This document shows positions 14,438 through 20,531 of a stretch of 26,698 nt of DNA, one piece after another. Position numbers and translations under genes: made by a program. The first letter of the stretch is position 1, and each line of letters opens with the position of its first letter. The stretch comes from Sulfurospirillum sp. Its GTDB lineage: Bacteria > Campylobacterota > Campylobacteria > Campylobacterales > QNZT01. Location of the stretch: the NCBI GenBank assembly GCA_003978455.1, contig QNZT01000077.1:1-26698 (forward strand). The letters run 5' to 3'. The notes beneath the pieces were generated by a model. The model was given only the letters and a program-made list of their open reading frames with translations. It had not been told where the DNA came from and searched no databases.

Positions 14438-14451
14438 TTGATATAAATCAA
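14438..14451. promoter_or_regulatory. Perfect FNR-type box upstream of superoxide reductase
   Basis: TTGATATAAATCAA matches the FNR consensus TTGAT-N4-ATCAA at every defined base, and the palindrome extends one more pair to each side (A...T). Its centre lies about 57 bases before the start predicted from TATAAT at 14490-14495. A Crp/Fnr-family regulator would be the candidate ligand; none is encoded in the window. Confidence 0.5.
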
Positions 14452-14489
14452 TTAGGACTTACTTTATCCTATTTTAAACTTTTATCGGT

Positions 14490-14495
14490 TATAAT
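14490..14495 (+). promoter_or_regulatory. -10 box of the superoxide reductase gene
   Basis: TATAAT at 14490-14495 in ttataatgtgc, 65 bases before the ATG. The leader is A+T-rich and ends with an AAGGAAA ribosome site (14548-14554). No clear -35 hexamer is present at 17 bases upstream. Confidence 0.5.
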
Positions 14496-14559
14496 GTGCA
14501 TACAAAGCGGATGTTTTATAACATTTCGTTATCAAAATATTTTATAAAAAGGAAACAGA

Positions 14560-14946
14560 ATGCCAAAAATCAACAGATATGTAGATATCGATACAGTAGA
14601 GAGAGAGTCTAAAAAAGATTATATTGACAGACACTCACCGTTTATCCATTGTGCGGATGAAGCCAAAGCGGGTGAGAAATTTGCCGTCACTGTAAAAGTG
14701 GGTAATGAGTATTGCCATCCGGACGATTTCGATCACTTCATCGCAAACATCGCACTTTTCAACGGTGACACACTGTTGGCGCGTGCCGATTTTCTGCCGG
14801 GTACACTCGGTAACGCATGCGGTCAGGCGGAAGTGACTTTCAATGTCGTACCGACAGGCAAAAAGATGTCACTTGTGGCACAGAGCTACTGTACAAAACA
14901 CGGTGTCTGGGAAAGCGATCCCAAAACTGTTGCCGTAAGCGAATAA
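14560..14946 (+). CDS. Superoxide reductase, class II (neelaredoxin type)
   Basis: A non-haem iron enzyme reducing superoxide to hydrogen peroxide without making oxygen, used for defence by anaerobes and microaerophiles. The 128-residue single-domain protein lacks the N-terminal desulforedoxin domain. The five iron ligands can be read: H25, H53 and H59 (HPDDFDH), C111 and H114 (YCTKHG). The loop before the first His, usually E-K-H, reads D23-R24-H25, so the conserved glutamate and lysine are replaced conservatively. The start has AAGGAAA at 6 bases. It is monocistronic, with an FNR-like palindrome upstream. The symbol sor is in use but not uniform, so none is given. Confidence 0.92.
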   Translation: MPKINRYVDIDTVERESKKDYIDRHSPFIHCADEAKAGEKFAVTVKVGNEYCHPDDFDHFIANIALFNGDTLLARADFLPGTLGNACGQAEVTFNVVPTGKKMSLVAQSYCTKHGVWESDPKTVAVSE

Positions 14947-14952
14947 AACTTC

Positions 14953-14974
14953 CGGGGAGTCAAAAGATTCCCCG
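14953..14974 (+). terminator. Hairpin after superoxide reductase
   Basis: cggggagtc (14953-14961) pairs with gattccccg (14966-14974), including one G-T wobble, around an AAAA loop, seven bases after the stop codon. No T-run follows. The right half of this hairpin is part of the 37-base direct repeat and recurs downstream without its left half. Confidence 0.5.
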
Positions 14975-15071
14975 AATATCAACTTCTCCATGAACAGATA
15001 GAGAAACGTCCATCCAAGTGCCTGTAGCTTTTTTGTCAAAAGATTCCCCGAATATCAACTTCTCCATGAAC
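14959..15071. repeat. 37-bp direct repeat, two copies at 76-bp spacing
   Basis: The 37 bases at 14959-14995 (starting gtcaaaagattccccgaata) are repeated exactly at 15035-15071. The 39 bases between them are unrelated. The rest of the 284-base intergenic stretch holds an inverted repeat with 7-base arms (ctgtgaa 15071-15077 and ttcacag 15099-15105) and no coding signal. Exact identity suggests a recent duplication. Confidence 0.9.
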
Positions 15072-15218
15072 TGTGAAGGCTTGTGATTATGTACAATTTT
15101 CACAGATGACGACACTTCGAAAAAGATCCTGAAAAAAGCTCCCCTGACAGTGGTTTTACCGCGTATGACTTCTGAAAAACGAAAAAGATTTTTTATCCTT
15201 TTTTAACACGTAGTTGGC

Positions 15219-15224
15219 TATGAT
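15219..15224 (+). promoter_or_regulatory. -10 box directly before the UDG gene (possible leaderless start)
   Basis: TATGAT at 15219-15224 ends 6 bases before the ATG at 15231, so transcription would be expected to begin at the start codon. No Shine-Dalgarno sequence is visible (ggctatgataatcct). An alternative -10 reading, GATAAT at 15222-15227, would be even closer. Confidence 0.35.
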
Positions 15225-15230
15225 AATCCT

Positions 15231-15893
15231 ATGCAGCAACTGAAACTTTTGAAACAACTTTATCAGCTGAAGTCATTTGGATATGACTACTATGACGAAC
15301 CCCGTTTTGTCGAGAAAGTCGCTGATGCCCAAAATATGCAACTTCCCGACAATCTTGACAATCTGCAAAAAACGGCGCTTGCGTGTCACTTGTGCGGTTT
15401 GAGTAAAACCAGAAAACATGTTGTCTTCGGCGAGGGTAACCCTCATGCACATATTATGTTTATCGGAGAAGGACCCGGTGAGATGGAAGACAACACAGGT
15501 CGTCCGTTTGTGGGGCGGGCGGGGCAGCTTTTGACAAAGATCATCGAAAATGTTCTGGAGATACCGCGTAACGAAGTCTATATCGCCAATATCGTCAAAT
15601 GTCGCCCTCCCGCCAACCGTGTTCCTACACCCGAAGAGGCAAATACGTGCAAACCCTATCTCTTGAAACAGATTGAGATAGTAGCACCGAAAGTGATCGT
15701 TTCTCTGGGTGCGACAAGTTACCGTTATCTGACGGGAGAACTCGATACGCCTATATCCAGAGTGCGAGGCGAAGTCATCGACTATGGAACATACAAACTG
15801 GTTCCGACATTTCATCCCAGTTATCTGCTGCGAAATCCATCTGCAAAGAGAGATGTGTTTCAGGATATGCTCAAAGTAAAGGCTATGATATGA
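15231..15893 (+). CDS. Uracil-DNA glycosylase, family 4 (iron-sulfur)
   Basis: Removes uracil from DNA to start base-excision repair. The 220-residue protein has the four cluster cysteines C52 and C55 (ACHLCGLS), C124 (KCRPPANR) and C140 (EEANTC), and motif A GEGPGEMED at 79-87. RPFVGRAGQLL, VYIANIVKCRPP, SLGATSYRYL and motif B FHPSYLLRNP with His195 follow. The first 50 residues form an extra N-terminal helix rich in Leu, Lys and Tyr. This family includes the phage SPO1 polymerase-like annotation often seen in databases. The ATG has no ribosome site and sits just after a -10-like box. The next gene overlaps by 4 bases (ATGA), so the two are coupled although their roles look unrelated. Confidence 0.93.
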   Translation: MQQLKLLKQLYQLKSFGYDYYDEPRFVEKVADAQNMQLPDNLDNLQKTALACHLCGLSKTRKHVVFGEGNPHAHIMFIGEGPGEMEDNTGRPFVGRAGQLLTKIIENVLEIPRNEVYIANIVKCRPPANRVPTPEEANTCKPYLLKQIEIVAPKVIVSLGATSYRYLTGELDTPISRVRGEVIDYGTYKLVPTFHPSYLLRNPSAKRDVFQDMLKVKAMI

Positions 15894-17113
15894 AAAAATG
15901 GATCGGCATTTTAGCGATTGTTTATACCACACTGCTCTGTGCGGAGACGGTGTACAGAGAGGTTCCGGCTGAAACGGTGATGATGGGTGATTTTGAGGAG
16001 TCCTCCGGCACAGGTGCTTTGTCGCAAAATCACCCTGATCTGAATGTAAAAGAAGAGGTGATTACGGCGGATGAGTATTTTGGAGGAGAAGAAGAGGAGG
16101 AGCACCGAGAGTCTTTGTCGTTGACAAGTCCCGGAGATTACACCATGAAGCGTCCCAAGATAGCGCTTCTGGTGCCGCGTAAAGTGATTGGAGGGTATGC
16201 AAACTCTGTTGCAAATGAGGTGTTATCCTATCTGATCTACAGTAACAAACATTTTATTTTTGAGGTGTTTGATTCCGGTACAGAGGATAAAGACGCTCTG
16301 ACACTCGCGATACAGAAGATACGGCACAAAGGGTATAAAGTGGTTGTTGCACCATTGACATCCACCGGTGCAAATCAGCTTGCATCGATTGAAAAAGGCT
16401 TGCTGGTCTATGTTCCCACGGTAAATCAGGATGATATTTATGTGCAAAATCCCGGCTTTTTCTATGGAGGGATCGATTACAAGGCGCAGGTAGATGCACT
16501 GTTGAACCATGTCGATGACAAGATTGTTATTTTCGATGACGGCAGTTCGCTTTCAAAAAAGATCTCCGATTATATTACGGAGAGTCGAATCGAAGATATC
16601 GTCTATAGTAAAGTGATTAAAAATGTGAACGCCAATCTTTCATACCTGTTGAAAAAAAACAGTAAGCTCTACGGTGCCAATATATTTCTCAATATGCCGG
16701 TCGTCAAATCAGCTCTGGTCGCTGCTCAGTTGAGTCGCTACAAGGTACCCTATAATCGGATTCTCTCTACACAAGTAAACTACTCACCGCTGCTTTTTAC
16801 CCTGACACAGTATGCAGACCGTGAAAAGTTTTATATCGCCAACGCTATCGCAAAGGCGCCGTTCAGGTTAGAGGATATAAGTACACTGCTTGGAGCTGAC
16901 ATACGTTTCAACTGGATAGATTATGCGACGTGCGTAGGGCTGGACTATCTCTTTACGGAGTATCTGAGTTTGCAAAGAGCGAGAGTATTTCATGAGATGC
17001 TGTATGCGCAGCAGATCTATTACGATACAGAGATAGTGCAGCCGAAGCAGGGAAGTTTCGCGCATATCGATCGGGTGCATGCTACACCGGCAACAAATGA
17101 AGAGCGTTGGTAG
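15890..17113 (+). CDS. Exported protein with a type-1 periplasmic-binding-like region
   Basis: I do not recognise a named gene. The 407-residue protein has an N-terminal signal peptide (MKKWIGILAIVYTTLLCAE, cleavage probably after the CA), then an acidic low-complexity linker (GGEEEEEH near residues 65-72). From about residue 85 a region of alternating strand-helix elements begins (PKIALLVPRKVIGGYANSVANEVL, FIFEVFDSGTEDKDALTLAIQ, YKVVVAPLTSTGA, LVYVPTVNQDD). This rhythm resembles type-1 periplasmic-binding folds as in LpoA-like penicillin-binding-protein activators or amino-acid receptors; assignment to either is tentative. TLLC is a poor lipobox. It overlaps the UDG gene by ATGA and converges on bamA, with a hairpin between them. 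A role in the envelope is likely by location only. Confidence 0.75.
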   Translation: MKKWIGILAIVYTTLLCAETVYREVPAETVMMGDFEESSGTGALSQNHPDLNVKEEVITADEYFGGEEEEEHRESLSLTSPGDYTMKRPKIALLVPRKVIGGYANSVANEVLSYLIYSNKHFIFEVFDSGTEDKDALTLAIQKIRHKGYKVVVAPLTSTGANQLASIEKGLLVYVPTVNQDDIYVQNPGFFYGGIDYKAQVDALLNHVDDKIVIFDDGSSLSKKISDYITESRIEDIVYSKVIKNVNANLSYLLKKNSKLYGANIFLNMPVVKSALVAAQLSRYKVPYNRILSTQVNYSPLLFTLTQYADREKFYIANAIAKAPFRLEDISTLLGADIRFNWIDYATCVGLDYLFTEYLSLQRARVFHEMLYAQQIYYDTEIVQPKQGSFAHIDRVHATPATNEERW

Positions 17114-17151
17114 GGTAGCTCCCGGGACTCTGTTCCGGAAGCATTACTACC
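17109..17151. terminator. Hairpin between convergent envelope genes
   Basis: ggtag (17109-17113) pairs with ctacc (17147-17151), and gctcccggga (17118-17127) pairs with ttccggaagc (17133-17142) with one mismatch and one wobble. It overlaps the stop codon of the exported-protein gene and ends 7 bases before the bamA stop. Without a T-run on either side, it is a candidate bidirectional terminator of low certainty. Confidence 0.4.
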
Positions 17152-17157
17152 TGACAA

Positions 17158-19410
17158 TCAAAATCTTCTTCCCAGGCTAAATTCGATTCTTGAGGTTCTG
17201 TCGTTTGGTTTGGCATCCAAAGCTTTGGCGTAGGAGATTTGCAACGGTACACCCAGCGGTGATTTTGCCCATTCGATACCGATACCGGTGGAGTAACGAT
17301 GTATTTCATTATATTTGCTGTCCCCGGTCATACCGTAGTCCAGAAATGTCAGCAGACGCATCTGTACCGATTCTACCAGCGGGAAACTGAGTTCAAGTGA
17401 AAATGCAGCAAGTTTTTTAGCTCCGACCAGCGCATCGACATCGTTTCGCGGGGAGAGCGTACCGTATTTAAATCCTCGCACGGTACCCATACCTCCGAGA
17501 TAGAGTTTTTCATTGAGTGGCAGGTTGCCTCTGTCGGTGATCTGGCTCGCTTTTGCCTTGAGCCGGATAATCAAGTCATAATCAAGACTCTCCTGCAATC
17601 CAAAATAGAATTTCGCTCCGACCGATGTTCTCAAGAACTTCGCATCCCCGCCTACACCTGCGTATTCGACACTTCCTGTCAAGTTCATACCTGATCTAGG
17701 CAGATAGTAGTCGTCTGTATTGTCAAAAGAGATTGCCGGTATCAGAGAACTTTTGACAACTCTTCCCGGTTGGTAGTAGATGGTGTTTTTGAGTGAGTCA
17801 CTGACATCGGAGAGTTCGGTATCTTCGTAAAGATAGGTCAGTGAAGCGTGGTAGTGGCGACCGATCTTTTTACCCACTTTCAGACTGCCTCCCACGGAGT
17901 CTTCGTTGTAGTCATAGTAGTCGAACTTTCTGCGGTAGATATTTCCGCCGAGGCTGTATTCGGAGTCGAAAACGCGCGGATTGAAGAAGTTCAGGCTTCC
18001 CCGTACCGTCTTCTCCGATGTATCGAGGTTGATACCGGTTTCGATACCCGTACCGAGAAAGTTTCTGTCGGAGAGTCCGAGATTGACGCCGAATCCGTCG
18101 TAACTTCCGTAAGAGAGACCACCCATGATACTTCCGGTACTTGCTTCGTCTACTTTGACCAGCAGATTGACATGGTCTCTGTCCACCGGTGTCGGTATGA
18201 TCTTGACATCATTGAAGAAACCGGTACGTCTGAGTGCTTTGATGGAGTCCTGAAGGTCGATCTGTGAGTAGGGCTCTCCTTCGCTCAGGTATAGCTCTCT
18301 TCGTATGACCCTGTCGAGTGTCCTGGAATTTCCCGAAATGATAATATTGCTGACATAGACTTTCTTCCCGGGTTGGATGACATATCTGACAGATGCTATA
18401 TGTGTCTGTCTGTTTTGTTGTACGTCAGGAATGATTTTGGCAAAGGCATACCCTTTCTTGGAGAGCTCTTTTTTGAGCATTGCGACATCTTTTCTCAGCT
18501 TCTCTACATTGAATACTTTGCCTTTTTTAAGTTTCAGGTTTTCCTGAAGCGTATGCGGATCGATAATCGCAGGATCGACTTCCAATCCGATATCTCCCAC
18601 TTTGTATTGTGAACCTTCATCGATATGGTAGGTGAGGGTCGCTGTATAGTCATCAAAGTTGGTTTTGAGGAAAGGCTTTGAAACTTTTACATCGAGATAA
18701 CCGTGTTTGAGGTAAAACTCTTTGATGCGCATCGCATCGAAGGCAAGCTGGTCGGCTTTCAGCTTACCGTCGTCACGACCGAATATCCAGCCCAGTGTCT
18801 GCGCCTCTTTGTTGGCGATATAGGGTTTGAAGTCGTCATAGTGAAATTTTTTCGCACCGATAAAACGGATCTTTTTGATATGGACATTTTCCCCTTTTTT
18901 GACGATGATATCGGTTTTCAGGCTTCCCTGGTTGATCTGCTCCTGTTTGATATCGACTGTCGAGTCGAAGTATCCTTCCGATTCGAGTTTTTTTGTGATC
19001 TTTTGTTTGATCTTTTTGATTTTGGTATCGTCGTAGATATCGCCTTTGTGCAGACCGGAGGCAGCGAGTATCTCTTCGTTTTTATCCTGTGAACCGTATC
19101 CTTTTAGTTCCACTTTTGCGATAACCGGTTTCTCTTTGACATGGTATATGAGGATGCCGTTATTGTCATCTACCCAGATATCGTCGAAATACTGCTGCTT
19201 ATATAAGGTTTTGATGCTGTCGCTGATTTTGGATGCATCTATCTGCTCTCCTGGATGAAGCCCGATAATCTCCCTGGCAATTTCGGGAGATATATGTACC
19301 AGACCGTCGAATTTTATCTCTTTTATCTGTTCGGCGTATGTTGCCTGAGAGAGTAAAAATGTAGCCAAAATGATATTTCTACTGGTATGTAAAAATGTGG
19401 ACGAATTCAT
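17158..19410 (-). CDS. bamA: Outer membrane protein assembly factor BamA
   Basis: Essential Omp85 protein that inserts beta-barrel proteins into the outer membrane. From the chosen start (MNSSTFLHTSRNIILATFLL) it has 750 residues, with a signal peptide cut after TYA and then EQIKEIKFDGL opening POTRA 1. Five POTRA repeats follow in order, e.g. VAKVELKGYGSQ, VHIKKIRFIGAKKF, YKVGDIGLEVDP and VYVSNIIISGNSRTLDRVIRREL. The C-terminal barrel contains the VRGF lid-lock motif (GTVRGFKYGTLSPRND near residue 643) and ends in a phenylalanine (SLGRRF). The frame is open 44 codons further upstream, across the intergenic palindrome; the signal peptide and length argue for the ATG at 19410, though only a weak AAGG precedes it. 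It diverges from tyrA. Confidence 0.96.
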   Translation of the reverse strand: MNSSTFLHTSRNIILATFLLSQATYAEQIKEIKFDGLVHISPEIAREIIGLHPGEQIDASKISDSIKTLYKQQYFDDIWVDDNNGILIYHVKEKPVIAKVELKGYGSQDKNEEILAASGLHKGDIYDDTKIKKIKQKITKKLESEGYFDSTVDIKQEQINQGSLKTDIIVKKGENVHIKKIRFIGAKKFHYDDFKPYIANKEAQTLGWIFGRDDGKLKADQLAFDAMRIKEFYLKHGYLDVKVSKPFLKTNFDDYTATLTYHIDEGSQYKVGDIGLEVDPAIIDPHTLQENLKLKKGKVFNVEKLRKDVAMLKKELSKKGYAFAKIIPDVQQNRQTHIASVRYVIQPGKKVYVSNIIISGNSRTLDRVIRRELYLSEGEPYSQIDLQDSIKALRRTGFFNDVKIIPTPVDRDHVNLLVKVDEASTGSIMGGLSYGSYDGFGVNLGLSDRNFLGTGIETGINLDTSEKTVRGSLNFFNPRVFDSEYSLGGNIYRRKFDYYDYNEDSVGGSLKVGKKIGRHYHASLTYLYEDTELSDVSDSLKNTIYYQPGRVVKSSLIPAISFDNTDDYYLPRSGMNLTGSVEYAGVGGDAKFLRTSVGAKFYFGLQESLDYDLIIRLKAKASQITDRGNLPLNEKLYLGGMGTVRGFKYGTLSPRNDVDALVGAKKLAAFSLELSFPLVESVQMRLLTFLDYGMTGDSKYNEIHRYSTGIGIEWAKSPLGVPLQISYAKALDAKPNDRTSRIEFSLGRRF

Positions 19411-19488
19411 ATCTGTTTTACCTTGTGTTGGTTTTAGTGAATAATAGTTGGGTCGATTATACAGATTTTTTACTAATGAATTACTATT

Positions 19489-19603
19489 GAACCCTCTGAA
19501 TAATTTACTTCTCTCAAACGGCTTCACGGCGGGTACCCCCAAAACTTCGTTTTGACCCTGCCGCTGCAGATGTTGTTCGAGTAGTAAATTGTTCAGAGGA
19601 TTC
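19489..19603. repeat. 115-bp nested palindrome between bamA and tyrA
   Basis: The outer arms 19489-19509 and 19583-19603 are inverted repeats matching at 19 of 21 positions (around cctctgaa and ttcagagg). Inside, caaaac-ttc-gttttg at 19540-19554 forms a tip hairpin extended by cgggt/accctg pairing (19529-19562). The middle arms pair loosely. It is of similar build to the elements at 5740-6007 but not the same sequence. tyrA begins 68 bases after it. Confidence 0.75.
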
Positions 19604-19670
19604 TTGAGTATGCGTCCTTAATCCGCTCTTGGGTAAAATTCCCGAAACAATAATCGTATGGAGTGCTTTC

Positions 19671-20498
19671 ATGAAGATAGGTATCGTAGGGCTGGGATTG
19701 ATGGGGGGATCGTTTGGGCTTTCGCTCAAAAAGAGTCTTCCCGGTGTATATGTGGTCGGGTACGATCACAGCGAAAGCCATCGTGAAAAAGCGCTTTCTT
19801 TGGGGCTGGTGGATGAGATTGTCGATTTTGACGGGATCAAGACCTGTGATGTGATCGTGCTGGCGATTCCTGTGGAGGGGATCATCAAAGCTCTGAAATC
19901 GCTGGAAGATATCTCTTCGGAGACGACGGTGATCGATCTGGGAAGTACGAAAGCGAAGATCGTCGAAGCGTGTCCTCCGAAAATCCGGCAAAATTTTGTC
20001 GCTGCACATCCGATGGCGGGACGGGAAAAGTTCGGTCCCTCTGCGGCTATTGCTGATCTCTACCGCGACAAGATAGTCGTGCTGTGCGATCTGGAGGAGA
20101 ATGCGCTGCTGCACAGTGACCGTGCGATCGAGATTTTCGAGGCGCTTGGGATGGTGATCGTTTACATGAAAGCCAAAGAGCATGACAGACATGCCGCCTA
20201 TATCTCCCATATGCCCCATGCGGTCAGTTTCGCCCTTGCAAACAGTGTGATGGAGCAGGAAGATCCCAGAAGTATTCTCGCGCTGGCTGCCGGCGGTTTT
20301 AAAGATATGAGCCGTATCGCGAAAAGTTCGCCGCAGATGTGGAGTGATATTTTTATGCAAAATTCAGACAATCTGCTTGAAGCGATCACTTCGTTTCAGA
20401 CAGAGTTGCAAAAGATGCGGGAGATGGTTGAATCCAAAGATGAAGAAGCACTCAATGCTTGGATGAAACGTGCCAACGAACTACACAAGATTTTATGA
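19671..20498 (+). CDS. tyrA: Prephenate dehydrogenase
   Basis: Oxidative decarboxylation of prephenate to 4-hydroxyphenylpyruvate in tyrosine synthesis, cytoplasmic and NAD(P)-dependent. From the chosen start it has 275 residues with the nucleotide fold IGIVGLGLMGGSFGLSL (GLGLMGG at 7-13). The catalytic-domain motifs are TVIDLGSTKAKI, AAHPMAGREKFGPSAA with the prephenate-binding region, and EHDRHAAYISHMPHAVSFALA with the catalytic His. There is no fused chorismate mutase or ACT domain. The frame opens at a TTG 14 codons earlier, but GGAG 7 bases before ATG 19671 and the immediate beta-strand/P-loop start decide for the ATG. Convergent with the GGDEF-EAL gene (33-base gap). Confidence 0.95.
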   Translation: MKIGIVGLGLMGGSFGLSLKKSLPGVYVVGYDHSESHREKALSLGLVDEIVDFDGIKTCDVIVLAIPVEGIIKALKSLEDISSETTVIDLGSTKAKIVEACPPKIRQNFVAAHPMAGREKFGPSAAIADLYRDKIVVLCDLEENALLHSDRAIEIFEALGMVIVYMKAKEHDRHAAYISHMPHAVSFALANSVMEQEDPRSILALAAGGFKDMSRIAKSSPQMWSDIFMQNSDNLLEAITSFQTELQKMREMVESKDEEALNAWMKRANELHKIL

Positions 20499-20531
20499 GA
20501 GTAGTTCGTGAAATTTAACGTTTGGATCTCC

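Noticed and set aside
14959..15071. Considered as a minimal CRISPR array
   Set aside because: Only two repeats and one 39-base spacer, no cas genes, and the repeat includes half of a gene-end hairpin.
19411..19542. Longer start for bamA (44 extra codons)
   Set aside because: The extension crosses the intergenic palindrome and would bury the signal peptide; ATG 19410 directly precedes it.
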